A stretch of DNA of 64,000 nt, from the NCBI GenBank assembly GCA_023957215.1, contig JAMLHH010000009.1, positions 27,950 to 91,949 on the forward strand, given 5' to 3'. Positions within the stretch are counted from its first letter, which is position 1; every line of letters begins with the position of its first letter. A program made the translations under genes and the position numbers. The notes under the pieces were generated by a model. It was not told the DNA's origin. It saw only the letters and a list, made by a program, of their open reading frames with translations, and ran no database searches. Positions 1-9,905 of this stretch are shown piece by piece. The DNA is from Chitinophagales bacterium (lineage in GTDB: Bacteria; Bacteroidota; Bacteroidia; Chitinophagales; JADIYW01).

Positions 1-633
1 ATCAAAAATTTGTTTGCAAAATACTTAGGCGGCACACCGGGCATCATCAGCATTTTGCATACCAACGGACAAGACTTGACCTTTCATCCACACATCCATT
101 GCATCGTGAGTGGTGGCGGACTTTCAAAGGATGGTAAGTGGAAAAAGGAAAAGCGTAAGAACGGTAATTTTCTATTTCCAAGACGGGCGATGGAAAAGAT
201 TTTCAAGGGTTATTTTTTGGAAAAGTTGCAAGCATTATCCTCATCAGGAAAGTTAGAAATAGCGGATGAAACATCGTTTTTCAAAACCTTAGAAGAGGTA
301 CAATTTATCAAGTGGAATGTGTATGCGAAAGCGCCCTTTGCAGGACCACGCCAAATTATGGAATACTTGGGCAGATATACGCACAAGGTTGCAATCACTT
401 CACATCGGATATTGGAAATAACCGATACAACCATCACCTTCAAATACAAAGATTACCAAGATGGGAACAAGCAAAAAGAAATGCCCCTGAGTCACGAAGA
501 GTTTTTGCGCAGGTTTGAACAACATATCCTGCCCAAGGGATTTGTGAAGATACGGCACAGTGGTTTTTTATCTCATCAAAACAAAAACGAACGTTTATCT
601 TCTATTTGCAGCGAATTGGACCTCCTGTTTTGA
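1..633 (+). CDS. IS91-like Y2 (HUH) transposase, 3' part, truncated at both ends
   Basis: The frame is open to the left edge, so the N-terminal part, including any zinc-binding region, lies outside the window. Visible signatures of rolling-circle Y2 transposases are the HUH metal-binding motif (PHIHC, near residue 30), the paired tyrosines in YLGRYTHKVAIT, and the following KIRHSGFLS segment. The family cuts single strands through the tyrosines and moves by rolling circle. The C-terminus is not native: from base 626 the DNA is the end of a different (IS1380-type) element, and the last residues and stop codon come from that junction. The gene is probably inactive. Family assignment is from motifs only. 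Confidence 0.85.
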   Translation: MKNLFAKYLGGTPGIISILHTNGQDLTFHPHIHCIVSGGGLSKDGKWKKEKRKNGNFLFPRRAMEKIFKGYFLEKLQALSSSGKLEIADETSFFKTLEEVQFIKWNVYAKAPFAGPRQIMEYLGRYTHKVAITSHRILEITDTTITFKYKDYQDGNKQKEMPLSHEEFLRRFEQHILPKGFVKIRHSGFLSHQNKNERLSSICSELDLLF

Positions 634-778
634 GAAGAATGTCTAATTTTATCCACGGTACATATTTTTAGTGTCGTAACTTTAAATATACACCTTTTAG
701 ATGAAACCTAAAAGTCTTGCAGTCCTTTTATTTTAAAGGGATTGCAGAGGTTTTTGTTTTTCTGTTGCGATTATTGGG
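626..778. mobile_element. Remnant of an IS1380-type element end (second copy of 38272-38424)
   Basis: This block is nearly identical to the outer end of the IS1380 copy at 36847-38424. It holds the first codons of the transposase (minus strand, MDKIRHSSQN), the upstream hairpins, and a terminal sequence GTTGCGATTATTGGG (764-778) that is the exact reverse complement of the other terminus at 36847-36861. The rest of the element is missing and the block is joined directly to the Y2 transposase, so a deletion or one-ended recombination probably made the junction. Confidence 0.85.
694..757 (+). terminator. Tandem hairpins inside the IS1380 end, terminator-like
   Basis: CTTTTAG (694-700) pairs with CTAAAAG (708-714). 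A second hairpin (719-745, GCAGTCC with GGATTGC, extended by A/T pairs) is followed by a T-rich run. The other copy at 38336-38402 keeps both hairpins, the first with 9 perfect pairs. Such structures at insertion-sequence ends can block read-through transcription into the transposase; that role is inferred. Confidence 0.45.
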
Positions 779-798
779 CATAAGTACAATAGCGACTT

Positions 799-814
799 TG
801 GCATAGTTTTGGCA
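799..814 (+). promoter_or_regulatory. Candidate sigma-54 type -24/-12 promoter
   Basis: TGGCATAGTTTTGGCA keeps the GG and GC dinucleotides at the sigma-54 spacing and agrees with TGGCACRNNNNTTGCW at 14 of 16 positions. It would start transcription about 15 bases before the ATG at 842. No activator site was recognised. Confidence 0.4.
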
Positions 815-841
815 CTATCTCGCTAAATAAAAAGTATAAGT

Positions 842-1528
842 ATGAAAAATTTATTCTTAGTCTTATTAGGACTTGTCTCCTTTACTTTTAATGCCAATGC
901 ACAATTGTTTAAAGCAAATGATGTAGCCAAGGTGGCTGATTATGTCGTCAATGAACTAAAAATCAGTGGGAAGACTGCTGAAAGCGTTAAGTCTATTTAT
1001 GCAGATTATGGTAGTCAGATGAAAGCTGTCATGGACAATCGCGGAAAGGGATTGCCTGTCAAGCAAAAAGAACTACAGACTTTAACAGACAAAATGGATG
1101 GTGAAGTGAAAGCGATACTCCCCAAAGATAAACTGAGTGACTATGATACAGTCGTAGCGCATTATAGAAAGAAAGGCATCGGCACAAGTGCTTTGAATAT
1201 CGGTGACAATACTACCCAAATAACGAATGATCAAGTACAAAAACTACAAAAGGTCGATGGTTCAAGTGAATTGGGTAATCAATTGAAACAAGAGTTTAAA
1301 GATAAATTAAATGTGACTGACACTCAAGCTGATCAATTGGTGAAAATTACTTTTGAACACAACTTAAAAAAGAAACTTATCAATCAAACTTTAAAATCTG
1401 ATGCGCCGGCAAGAGCGGCAAAAATGAATGAATTAAACACTGATACCAATAATCAAGTACGTAAAATTCTCAATCCGCAACAATATAAGGCCTTCTTAGG
1501 TATCTTAATCCAAAGTGCAAAAGAATAA
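842..1528 (+). CDS. Secreted helical protein of unknown function
   Basis: 228 residues beginning with a clear signal peptide (MKNLFLVLLGLVSFTFNANA, cleavage before Q), so a periplasmic or outer-surface protein. The mature part is charged, probably all-helical, and looks like two related halves: each has a helix pair ending in a lysine-rich stretch and a final (I)LP/NP..(Q/K)...Y motif (about residues 85-110 and 195-220). This resembles Spy/CpxP-like or DUF-type periplasmic helical proteins in general character, but I do not recognise the family. It stands alone between the IS remnant and the convergent CotH gene. Confidence 0.75.
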   Translation: MKNLFLVLLGLVSFTFNANAQLFKANDVAKVADYVVNELKISGKTAESVKSIYADYGSQMKAVMDNRGKGLPVKQKELQTLTDKMDGEVKAILPKDKLSDYDTVVAHYRKKGIGTSALNIGDNTTQITNDQVQKLQKVDGSSELGNQLKQEFKDKLNVTDTQADQLVKITFEHNLKKKLINQTLKSDAPARAAKMNELNTDTNNQVRKILNPQQYKAFLGILIQSAKE

Positions 1529-1585
1529 CAGAAAATAGTATCTGAATAGATGAAAAGGAGCTGTCCAAAAAGGTCAAGTTTTTTA

Positions 1586-4291
1586 TTATTGCTTTATAAA
1601 TTGTAGTGGTGATGAATATCCATCTATATCCAATAAATACAGATTTGATGGTAGTTGACTGATTTCTATTCTGTTACTACCATTTTCTAAAGAACCTGTC
1701 TGGAGTGTCTGACCTTGCAAATTCATAATGCTATATAATAGTTTTTCTTGTGAAGATCTAATAATATTTAAAGTTGTTTGAACCGGATTGGGAAAAATTC
1801 TGATTTCATCAGATTGATGGGATTTGATTGTTGTAGGTACTCCGGAATCTTCTTTGAAATGTGCTACTAAATAAGTATCTGTTTCAAACTTTGTCGTAAA
1901 ATGAGAAGGAGTGCCTTCGGGCATATTTTCCCAATAATCAAATTGATAACCGGGAGTCGGAATGGCACTTATTTCTACTGTTAAGCCCGTAAAGTAATTT
2001 CCACTCCAAGGATACGTATCACTATTGACTCCCACTGTACTCGTATCAATTTTTATCGTGTTGACTTTTATCCTGTGATTTAGCTCCTTGTTGTCAACAT
2101 CTAAAGTTAATTGGTAGATTTCTCCCAAAGAAAAATAATTTCTGAGATGTTTAAACATTTCATTTCTTCTACATTGTACATAAGCTTTTGATCTATCATT
2201 TGCTTTGGTAAATGCTTCTTTATCAAAGCCCCATCTTTTGATATGGTCATCTATATAAGGTCTGAGTACAGAAGATTGCTGTTCAATGATATTTAATAAT
2301 CTGTCAGGTAAAAAAGTGGTATTGAGCAAGTCGGCAAAACGACTAATGAAATTTGCTTTGAAATCTTGGTTTTTCATCAGATTAGAAAGTAAAATCTGAT
2401 AATCTTGTTTCCCATTTCCAATAGCAGTTGAGAGGGTATTGTTTGTACAGAGTGTCTTGTCCACCAATCCAAAAGCATAATCTAAATCAAATAACATCCA
2501 TCTCCATTTTCCATCGTGACCATAAGAGGTTTGATTATTTATTCCATCGCTTTGATATCTCCAACACGAGACATTGTTTGTAATCCAATCTGTGTTACCT
2601 GAAAAAATTTCGGCTACATTGTAATCAATATAATTTTCTATATCTATCATTCCCTTGACGTCCTCATAATTTTGATTATTGGTCAAAGGATTCTTTTTGA
2701 CAAAATTTATCATCTGGTTATAGTTATTGATAGTTCCTGCTTCCACGATGGAGTTATTTGAAATAATATCTACCTTGTCTTTATCCACTCCATATTTTCT
2801 CTCCAAATAGAACTCATCAAAACGTTCTTTTAACTCAAACATGCCAAAATATTCTCCATTCAAATAAGTGATAATAGGTCTATCTATACGTACATCCATT
2901 TTTAAATGTCTGACCATTGCCGAAAAGAAGGAATCTCCAAATCTTCGTCCATACAAACTTCTCATATCCAATCTTTTGTAGGAAGGATTTTCATCGTTTG
3001 GGAAAAAGCTGTACTTTAACTTTGACTTGCCGTATTCATCTCTTGCGTAAAGCTTGATTCCCTTTTGTGGCTGTATTCTTGTAGATTTCCCTTGCGTTCT
3101 GAACCCTAAAGTCTGTTGTAATACTTTAGATTTTGTTTGACTTTCAAACATTTCAAAAGTTAGAGGAAATTCATTTTCCCTGCCTCTTCTATTATAATTC
3201 GCCGGCCTACTGGGATTGACAGGACTCAATGCATCTTTTTTTCTCCAATCTTCAAAATCAACACCTGCTACGTAAATACCGTTGTCAAAATCAAAAAAAT
3301 GAGTGTCGTTTGTACTGATAGAAACGATAGAAATCGGATTGGAAAAAGTTTGTTCATTTTCTATAAAGTAAGTATGACTTATAACTTCACTTTCTATACC
3401 ATCCTTATATGCAATAGCTTTTATGATAGCACATTTAGGTAGGTTATAAGTAGGAAAATAGGTAGGATGAGCATTGTAAGTAGTAGATATATTGGCTATA
3501 CTATTTCCTCTTTGTACGATTTCTTGGATATTGATATCTCCTTGATAAACAAGACTTTGATATTTGCCCTCCAATAAGTCGCCACTTTTATCTAACAAAG
3601 TCTCTTTGTATTCATTTTTGTAGGTGTATATCTGACCATTAATATGTTCAACAGATGGCTCCGAACCGTCAATTGTGTATATAATCACTGCACCAGCATC
3701 CGGATGTGAAAGTTTTAATTTAAAATTATTATTATAGAATCCACTTTCATCTGAAAAAATAGGAGCCTGAATAAAATCACTGGAAGGAATATTGACCTTT
3801 GACGGAGTAGGGATGTCTGATATTTGCCAGTTGCCGACACCATTTGGCAACCTCGCATATACAAAATCTTTATTTAGAAAAGGCACAGATACGGAATCAA
3901 CCAAAAGGCCTGACTGATTTGACAGCGAGAGCGACTCTCCATCTTGATCTATCTTGAAGTTGGTGTGTATTTCTCCATTTTGGGTATATCTGTCTTTTGA
4001 AGATGCAAATACAATGACATAGCCTTTAGCCGGAATATATACTGAAGGAAATTGCCACTTAAAGATATTTTTTTTGCTATCGGATAAATAATAATTTTCC
4101 AGATTAATCTCTTCGTCACCTGTGTTGTATAGCTCTATCCAATCTGAAAAATCCCCGTCTATATCTTGGAAAGTAGTAGAATTGGAAGACATGACCTCAT
4201 TGAATACAATATTTGAGAAAACAACATGATGAAAAAAAAGAGTAATAAATAAACTTAAAAATATGCGCTTTCTTGGTAAATGGTTCGGCAT
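1586..4291 (-). CDS. CotH-kinase family surface protein with lamin-tail domain and T9SS sorting domain
   Basis: 901 residues. Order: signal peptide (1-26); lamin-tail domain (about 27-150, NEVMSSN..., DWIELYN); a chitobiase/hexosaminidase-type C-terminal domain (about 175-320, IIYTIDGSEPS); the CotH kinase-like core (about 320-700, with RTQGKSTR, YLNGEYFGMFELKERFDE and LFDLDYAFG); and a T9SS type A sorting tail (about 830-901, IRIFPNPVQTTLNI...). CotH domains are atypical protein kinases in spore coats and are common in secreted bacterial proteins; the substrate here is unknown. The tail implies export by the type IX system and attachment or release at the surface. It converges on the upstream plus-strand gene. 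Confidence 0.9.
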   Translation of the reverse strand: MPNHLPRKRIFLSLFITLFFHHVVFSNIVFNEVMSSNSTTFQDIDGDFSDWIELYNTGDEEINLENYYLSDSKKNIFKWQFPSVYIPAKGYVIVFASSKDRYTQNGEIHTNFKIDQDGESLSLSNQSGLLVDSVSVPFLNKDFVYARLPNGVGNWQISDIPTPSKVNIPSSDFIQAPIFSDESGFYNNNFKLKLSHPDAGAVIIYTIDGSEPSVEHINGQIYTYKNEYKETLLDKSGDLLEGKYQSLVYQGDINIQEIVQRGNSIANISTTYNAHPTYFPTYNLPKCAIIKAIAYKDGIESEVISHTYFIENEQTFSNPISIVSISTNDTHFFDFDNGIYVAGVDFEDWRKKDALSPVNPSRPANYNRRGRENEFPLTFEMFESQTKSKVLQQTLGFRTQGKSTRIQPQKGIKLYARDEYGKSKLKYSFFPNDENPSYKRLDMRSLYGRRFGDSFFSAMVRHLKMDVRIDRPIITYLNGEYFGMFELKERFDEFYLERKYGVDKDKVDIISNNSIVEAGTINNYNQMINFVKKNPLTNNQNYEDVKGMIDIENYIDYNVAEIFSGNTDWITNNVSCWRYQSDGINNQTSYGHDGKWRWMLFDLDYAFGLVDKTLCTNNTLSTAIGNGKQDYQILLSNLMKNQDFKANFISRFADLLNTTFLPDRLLNIIEQQSSVLRPYIDDHIKRWGFDKEAFTKANDRSKAYVQCRRNEMFKHLRNYFSLGEIYQLTLDVDNKELNHRIKVNTIKIDTSTVGVNSDTYPWSGNYFTGLTVEISAIPTPGYQFDYWENMPEGTPSHFTTKFETDTYLVAHFKEDSGVPTTIKSHQSDEIRIFPNPVQTTLNIIRSSQEKLLYSIMNLQGQTLQTGSLENGSNRIEISQLPSNLYLLDIDGYSSPLQFIKQ

Positions 4292-4419
4292 CGAAAAAGA
4301 TACTATTAGGTGTTATAAAAAATGACAATTTGCAAATTAATAAAATTTCGTATATATTTTCAAATTCCTTGTCCAATAAATTGTCTTAATAGAGCAGTTT
4401 GGCTTTGATTCAAAAATAT

Positions 4420-4435
4420 TGGTACTATTTTAGCA
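4420..4435 (+). promoter_or_regulatory. Weak sigma-54-like -24/-12 element
   Basis: TGGTACTATTTTAGCA has GG and GC at correct spacing, with 13 of 16 positions agreeing with the consensus. It lies 21 bases before the TTG start at 4457, leaving room for only a very short leader. Listed because two other genes in the first 6 kb have better matches. Confidence 0.25.
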
Positions 4436-4456
4436 GTCAGTATTAAAATTTCTAAT

Positions 4457-5668
4457 TTGAAAAACCTTTTTAGCCTTTATCTCTTATCTATTTCTTTGTT
4501 CAGCAATTTTGCATGGAGTCAGACAACGGATGAACTATTGAAAAACAAGCAGGAAAGCTTAGAAGTCCAACAAGAAAAAGTAAGTGAAATCTTAGATGAA
4601 ATAGAAGATTTAAAACTGCAAAGACTGAGGGAGGTATTGGAAAAGTATATACCGCAAGATCCACAGAAATATGAAATAGTCACTCATTCTGCCATGATTT
4701 TGAGCTATAATGAAAAACATGAACAGGCTAATTGGGTGATGCATATTATACCAAAAGATGTCATAGTCGGAACAGTTACTCGGACCAATGATTTCAGACA
4801 GGACTCGTCTGTCAGTACCGGTACAGCAAATGTTGATGATTATTGGGAAAGTGGTTATGACAGAGGTCACTTGGCTGCATCGGCAGATTTTAGATGGAGT
4901 AAAAAAGCTTTGAGTGAATCTTATTATTATAGCAATATGAGTCCGCAAGTGCCGGGACTCAATAGAAATGCATGGAGTGATTTGGAAGCACAAGTAAGAG
5001 AATGGGTGGTAGATTATGGCGATTTGATAGTGATTACAGGACCGGTTTTAAATGACACGCTACCCAAAATTCCCCAAGGTTCACATCGTGTGAGTATTCC
5101 TACTGCTTTCTTCAAAATAATCGTTGATATGAACCAAGTAACACCAAGAGCGATTGCATTTCTCTTTCCGAATAAAAATGTTTCTTATCAGCCGAATAAA
5201 TATGTAGTCACTATTGACAGTATTGAAAATCTCACAGGTATCAATTTCTTCCCCAATCTTCCTGATGCAGAAACTTTTGAATCGCAATCAGACTTGAGCA
5301 AGTGGAAATTGAGTAATACAAAACTCAATCAAGCACCACAAGTCGTTTATGATCTAGATCATGTCCCTACAAGACAAGCTATCTATTTTTTGGGTAAAGA
5401 ATGCAATGTATGCGGTAAAGTGATTGCTACAAGATTTAACAAGTCCACTAAGACACAAATTACCTATATTAATTTTGATGAGCCATATCCCAATACACCT
5501 TTTACAGCCGTTATTTTTGGAAAAGATCGTATCAATTTTACTTACGAGCCGGAAGTTTATTTGAAAGACAAAATGATTTGTGTGTATGGTATGGTACAAA
5601 CTTATAAAGGTAAGCCACAAATTATCGTCAACGACGAAAAACAATTTTCTATCTATAAGACGAAATGA
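4457..5668 (+). CDS. Secreted DNA/RNA non-specific endonuclease (NUC1 family) with C-terminal OB-like domain
   Basis: 403 residues from a TTG start that gives a good signal peptide (ending AWS, cleavage before Q). A short coiled coil (about 24-60) precedes the nuclease domain (about 70-280), which has the catalytic DRGH motif with the SPQ...NRNAW metal-binding stretch typical of His-Me finger NUC1 nucleases. These cut DNA and RNA without sequence preference using one divalent metal. Residues about 300-403 form a separate domain with CNVCGKV and repeated beta strands like OB-fold nucleic-acid-binding modules of secreted Bacteroidota nucleases. Likely roles are nutrient scavenging or extracellular DNA turnover (inference). 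Confidence 0.9.
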   Translation: MKNLFSLYLLSISLFSNFAWSQTTDELLKNKQESLEVQQEKVSEILDEIEDLKLQRLREVLEKYIPQDPQKYEIVTHSAMILSYNEKHEQANWVMHIIPKDVIVGTVTRTNDFRQDSSVSTGTANVDDYWESGYDRGHLAASADFRWSKKALSESYYYSNMSPQVPGLNRNAWSDLEAQVREWVVDYGDLIVITGPVLNDTLPKIPQGSHRVSIPTAFFKIIVDMNQVTPRAIAFLFPNKNVSYQPNKYVVTIDSIENLTGINFFPNLPDAETFESQSDLSKWKLSNTKLNQAPQVVYDLDHVPTRQAIYFLGKECNVCGKVIATRFNKSTKTQITYINFDEPYPNTPFTAVIFGKDRINFTYEPEVYLKDKMICVYGMVQTYKGKPQIIVNDEKQFSIYKTK

Positions 5669-5789
5669 AACAGGTGATTTCACCGCCTATGTAAGAAGTT
5701 TTTATGATCTCTGAAATATTGTCAGTGCGATAAAAGACAAGACTTCATTACTTATATTTCCTTTATGACAATTTGACTATTTACCGCAT

Positions 5790-5805
5790 TGGCACACTTC
5801 ATGCA
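5790..5805 (+). promoter_or_regulatory. Strong sigma-54-like promoter upstream of groES
   Basis: TGGCACACTTCATGCA matches the sigma-54 consensus TGGCACRNNNNTTGCW at 15 of 16 positions, including both invariant dinucleotides at exact spacing. Transcription would begin near 5815, giving a leader of about 34 bases before the groES ATG. I saw no CIRCE inverted repeat and no good TTTG/TANNTTTG promoter in this gap. Confidence 0.5.
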
Positions 5806-5848
5806 ATAGAGTACACGTAATTTTTAAAACAACTAAAACTTTTATATT

Positions 5849-6133
5849 ATGGCGAAAAAAACTTTAAATATCCTGCCCTTAGCTGATAGGGTGGTGGTAG
5901 AGCCTGCAAAAGCAGAGCAAACGACGAAATCGGGTATTATTATTCCTGATACTGCAAAAGAAAAACCTCAAAGAGGAACTATCGTAGCAGTCGGTAGAGG
6001 TAAAAAAGATGAACCGATGACAGTGAAAATAGGAGATACTGTTCTTTACGGGAAGTATAGTGGAACAGAAATCAATGTGGAAGGTAATGATTACCTGATT
6101 ATGAAAGAGTCTGACATATTTGCAATTGTTTAA
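5849..6133 (+). CDS. groES: GroES co-chaperonin
   Basis: 94 residues, the normal length. It is the 10-kDa lid that caps GroEL in the cytoplasm during ATP-driven folding. [11 protein letters not shown] at the start, [14 protein letters not shown] (mobile loop region), [13 protein letters not shown] and the C-terminal [14 protein letters not shown] are diagnostic. groL follows 24 bases later, so the two form the usual groES-groL operon. Confidence 0.98.
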   Translation: MAKKTLNILPLADRVVVEPAKAEQTTKSGIIIPDTAKEKPQRGTIVAVGRGKKDEPMTVKIGDTVLYGKYSGTEINVEGNDYLIMKESDIFAIV

Positions 6134-6157
6134 TTTTAAAGTAAAAATCATAAAGAA

Positions 6158-7795
6158 ATGGGACATAAATTAATTAATTACGGAACTGATACTCGTGATA
6201 AGCTAAAAGTGGGTATCGATACTTTGGCCAATGCTGTAAAAGTAACATTAGGTCCAAAGGGTAGAAATGTTATCATCGACAAAAAATTTGGTGCACCTCA
6301 AATTACCAAAGATGGTGTGACCGTAGCAAAAGAAATCGAATTAGAAGATCCATTTGAAAATATGGGTGCGCAGCTTGTCAAAGATGTTGCTTCAAAAACA
6401 AATGATATTGCCGGTGACGGTACTACAACTGCGACTGTTTTGGCACAAGCAATTGTAGGTCCCGGACTAAAAAATATCACTGCCGGTTCTAATCCATTGG
6501 ATTTGAAAAGAGGTATTGATAAAGCAGTTGTCGCTGTAATTGCCGAATTGAAAAAAATATCTACGGTTGTAGGTAGAGATTATAGTAAAATAGCTCAAGT
6601 AGCTACAGTTTCTGCAAATAATGATGAAACTATCGGTCAGTTGATTGCTGATGCAATGGAAAAAGTTTCTACTGAAGGAGTTATTACTGTGGAAGAAGCA
6701 AAAGGTACTCAGACCGAAGTAAAAGTGGTAGAAGGTATGCAGTTTGATAGAGGTTATCTCTCTCCATATTTTGTGACCAATGCAGAAAAAATGGAAGCGG
6801 AGTTAGAAAAACCTTTTATTTTATTGTATGATAAAAAAATATCTACTATGGCTTCTCTACTTCCTATTTTGGAAAAGGTTGTCCAAACAGGCCGTCCTCT
6901 TTTGATCATTGCTGAAGATGTAGAAAGTGAAGCACTTGCCACTTTGGTTGTTAACAGATTGAGAGGTTCTTTGAAAATAGCCGCTGTAAAAGCTCCCGGT
7001 TTTGGAGATAGAAGAAAAGCGATGCTTCAAGATATTGCAATCTTAACCGGTGGTCAAGTGATATCCGAAGAGTTGGGCTACAAATTAGAAGATGCCACAA
7101 TGGATCAATTGGGTGTCGCTGATAGAGTTAGCATCGACAAAGACAACACTGTTATTGTTGACGGTGCCGGTAAAAAAGATGCGATTAAAGCAAGAGTGAG
7201 TGAAATTAAAGCTCAAATTGAATCTACTTCATCAGATTACGATAGAGAAAAATTACAAGAACGTTTGGCTAAATTGAGTGGTGGCGTAGCTGTATTGTAC
7301 GTGGGTGCTCCTACAGAAGTAGAAATGAAAGAGAAAAAAGACAGAGTGGATGATGCACTTCATGCTACACGTGCAGCAGTTGAAGAAGGAATTATCCCCG
7401 GTGGTGGAGTTGCTTTAATAAGAGCTATTCCTGCATTGGATAAAATCAAAGGTGAAAATGATGATGAGCAAGCAGGTATTGATATTATTAGAGTTGCATT
7501 GGAAGCTCCTATTCGTCAAATCAGTGAGAATGCCGGCGTAGAAGGTTCTATTGTGGTATTCAAAGTGAAAGAAGGTAAAAAAGACTTTGGCTTTAATGCC
7601 CGTACTGATAAATATGAAAACTTATTGGCAGCTGGAGTTATCGATCCTACTAAAGTAACGCGTGTCGCATTGGAAAATGCAGCATCTATTGCAAGCATGA
7701 TTTTGACTACGGAATGTGCTATTACTGATGCACCGGAAGATAGTCCTGCTCCTATGGGTGGCGGAATGCCGGGCGGTATGGGTGGTATGATGTAA
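6158..7795 (+). CDS. groL: GroEL chaperonin
   Basis: 545 residues, full length. This is the 60-kDa chaperonin that folds proteins inside a double ring with GroES. Visible signatures are the nucleotide-binding TLGPKGRNV and [13 protein letters not shown], the apical-domain region [13 protein letters not shown], the [16 protein letters not shown] signature, and the flexible Gly-Met-rich tail ([12 protein letters not shown]). Downstream is a strong bidirectional terminator. Confidence 0.99.
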   Translation: MGHKLINYGTDTRDKLKVGIDTLANAVKVTLGPKGRNVIIDKKFGAPQITKDGVTVAKEIELEDPFENMGAQLVKDVASKTNDIAGDGTTTATVLAQAIVGPGLKNITAGSNPLDLKRGIDKAVVAVIAELKKISTVVGRDYSKIAQVATVSANNDETIGQLIADAMEKVSTEGVITVEEAKGTQTEVKVVEGMQFDRGYLSPYFVTNAEKMEAELEKPFILLYDKKISTMASLLPILEKVVQTGRPLLIIAEDVESEALATLVVNRLRGSLKIAAVKAPGFGDRRKAMLQDIAILTGGQVISEELGYKLEDATMDQLGVADRVSIDKDNTVIVDGAGKKDAIKARVSEIKAQIESTSSDYDREKLQERLAKLSGGVAVLYVGAPTEVEMKEKKDRVDDALHATRAAVEEGIIPGGGVALIRAIPALDKIKGENDDEQAGIDIIRVALEAPIRQISENAGVEGSIVVFKVKEGKKDFGFNARTDKYENLLAAGVIDPTKVTRVALENAASIASMILTTECAITDAPEDSPAPMGGGMPGGMGGMM

Positions 7796-7820
7796 TATCA
7801 TACAGAAACCTTAAATAAAA

Positions 7821-7855
7821 AAGAGGCGGTTTCATTTGAAACCGCCTCTTTTTTT
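7821..7855. terminator. Bidirectional terminator between groL and the superoxide dismutase gene
   Basis: A perfect 13-bp stem (AAGAGGCGGTTTC / GAAACCGCCTCTT) with a 4-base loop is followed by a T run on the plus strand and, because of the A run before it, also on the minus strand. It serves groL and the convergent dismutase gene. Confidence 0.95.
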
Positions 7856-7871
7856 ATGTTGCTATTGAAAA

Positions 7872-8483
7872 CTACTTGGTAGCAGCTTCAAACTTTTTAG
7901 CGACTGCATCCCAATTTACTACATTCCAAAAAGCTGAAATATAATCAGGTCTTCTGTTTTGATAGTTGAGATAATAAGCATGCTCCCAAACATCTAAACC
8001 TAAGATGGGAGTACCTTTGCATTCTGCAACATCCATCAAGGGATTGTCCTGATTAGGTGAAGAAGTAGCGCAAAGTTTTCCGTCGCTACCTACTGCTAAC
8101 CATGCCCAACCCGAACCAAATCTTGTAGCAGCTGCTTTTCCGAAATCAGCTTTAAACTGTTTAAAACTTCCAAAGTCTCTGTCAATTGCTACTGCCAAAG
8201 ATCCTGTAGGTGTGCCGCCTGCATTAGGACCCATGATCTCCCAAAACAAGCTGTGGTTGTAAAATCCACCGCCATTATTTCTTACTGCTGTAGAAGCTTT
8301 TGAAACATTTGCTAAAATATCTTCTATACTTTTATCAGCCCATTCAGTCCCTTCGATAGCTGCATTTAGGTTGTTAGTGTATCCTGCATGGTGTTTGCCA
8401 TGATGGATTTTCATAGTTTGTGTGTCAATGTGCGGTTCTAACGCATCATACGCATACGGTAAATCTGGTAATTTGAAAGCCAT
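7872..8483 (-). CDS. sodB: Fe/Mn superoxide dismutase
   Basis: 203 residues, normal length; converts superoxide to peroxide and oxygen in the cytoplasm (no signal peptide). Ligand motifs are present: the first histidine in [17 protein letters not shown], the second in [14 protein letters not shown], and the [19 protein letters not shown] segment carrying the Asp and His ligands. Whether it uses iron, manganese or either cannot be told from sequence alone, so the symbol is provisional. It has its own gene unit, 51 bases downstream of clpX on the same strand. Confidence 0.95.
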   Translation of the reverse strand: MAFKLPDLPYAYDALEPHIDTQTMKIHHGKHHAGYTNNLNAAIEGTEWADKSIEDILANVSKASTAVRNNGGGFYNHSLFWEIMGPNAGGTPTGSLAVAIDRDFGSFKQFKADFGKAAATRFGSGWAWLAVGSDGKLCATSSPNQDNPLMDVAECKGTPILGLDVWEHAYYLNYQNRRPDYISAFWNVVNWDAVAKKFEAATK

Positions 8484-8534
8484 TTTAAATAAGTTTTATG
8501 TATGAATTAATATATTTTCAAGAAAGTAAACATT

Positions 8535-9770
8535 CTAAGCCACTTTTAGTTTATCGAAGTCGGCATTATTTAACTTTTTCTCTGCATATTCCCTTGTCAA
8601 TTCAAATTTCTTGATATCTTTTTGTGACGGTATTTCAAACATTGCATCGTTCATAATGCTTTCCATGATGGCTCTTAGACCTCTTGCACCCAAGTTATTT
8701 TCCAAAGCTTTTTCTACCACTAAGTCCAAAGTATCATCGTCCACCGTTAATTTGACATTTTCCATCTCGAAAAGTTTTTCATACTGTTTGATGAGTGCAT
8801 TCTTTGGTTGGGTCAAAATGTTTCTCAATGTCTCCTTATCCAAAGGATCTAAATAGGTAAGTATCGGCAGACGACCTAATAATTCGGGTATCAGCCCAAA
8901 AGCTTTCATATCGGCATGAGTGACATATTTTAGAATATTGTCTTTGTCAATATTTTGCTCTTCACCATGACTTTTAAAACCGATGGCATTTCTTTTCATC
9001 CTTTTACCTATCACTCTTTCAATCCCGTCAAATGCTCCTCCACAAATAAATAAAATATCTTTGGTATTGATTTTGACCAACTTTTGGTCAGGGTGTTTTC
9101 TTCCACCTTGAGGAGGTACTAATACTTCTGTCCCTTCTAACATTTTGAGAAGAGACTGCTGTACACCTTCACCGGAGACATCTCTTGTGATAGACGGATT
9201 ATCACTTTTTCGGGCGATTTTGTCAATTTCATCTACATAGACGATTCCTCTTTCAGCAGCTTTTACATCATAATCACAAACTTGTAGTAATCGGGTCAAA
9301 ATACTTTCTACATCCTCACCCACATATCCTGCCTCGGTAAATACGGTTGCGTCCACGATAGAAAAAGGTACATTCAGTAACTTCGCAATGGTCTTTGCAA
9401 TCAAAGTTTTTCCCGTACCTGTTTTTCCGGTTAAGATGATATTTGACTTTTCTATTTCTACATCATCTTCCTTAGGTTTGAATTTCAATCTCTTATAGTG
9501 ATTGTATACAGCTACAGATATAACCTTTTTAGCTCTATCTTGTCCGATAATATAATCATCTAAAAATGCCTTGATATCTTTAGGTTTGAGATTCTCTGAT
9601 AATTCAAAATCCAATTTTTTCTCCAAGTGGTGTAATTCCTCTTGTACGATTTGATACGCTTGCTCTACACATTGGTCACAAATATGAGCATCAATGCCTG
9701 CGACCAAAATAGTCACTTCATTTTTTTCTCTTCCACAGAAAGAACAACGCTGTCCATTATTTTTAGCCAT
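8535..9770 (-). CDS. clpX: ClpX, ATPase subunit of ClpXP
   Basis: 411 residues. The N-terminal zinc finger (CSFCG...CDQC, residues 9-35) binds substrates and adaptors. The AAA+ module follows with Walker A GKTGTGKT, Walker [11 protein letters not shown], sensor and arginine-finger regions ([13 protein letters not shown]) and the C-terminal small domain ([25 protein letters not shown]). ClpX unfolds substrates and feeds them to ClpP. Third gene of tig-clpP-clpX; the 135-base gap after clpP may hold an extra promoter. Confidence 0.98.
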   Translation of the reverse strand: MAKNNGQRCSFCGREKNEVTILVAGIDAHICDQCVEQAYQIVQEELHHLEKKLDFELSENLKPKDIKAFLDDYIIGQDRAKKVISVAVYNHYKRLKFKPKEDDVEIEKSNIILTGKTGTGKTLIAKTIAKLLNVPFSIVDATVFTEAGYVGEDVESILTRLLQVCDYDVKAAERGIVYVDEIDKIARKSDNPSITRDVSGEGVQQSLLKMLEGTEVLVPPQGGRKHPDQKLVKINTKDILFICGGAFDGIERVIGKRMKRNAIGFKSHGEEQNIDKDNILKYVTHADMKAFGLIPELLGRLPILTYLDPLDKETLRNILTQPKNALIKQYEKLFEMENVKLTVDDDTLDLVVEKALENNLGARGLRAIMESIMNDAMFEIPSQKDIKKFELTREYAEKKLNNADFDKLKVA

Positions 9771-9905
9771 TCAACTATATTTTTATTTGATAGCAATAAC
9801 ACTATACAAAGTATAAAGTTAGCTATTGTGAGCATTTATATTGAATGCTTATACCTATAAAGATATAAGTTTCAAATTTAAAACGTAAGAGTGAAAGAGA
9901 GTTGT

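Noticed and set aside
5700..5848. CIRCE element upstream of groES
   Set aside because: No TTAGCACTC-N9-GAGTGCTAA inverted repeat is present; the sigma-54-like site is the better candidate.
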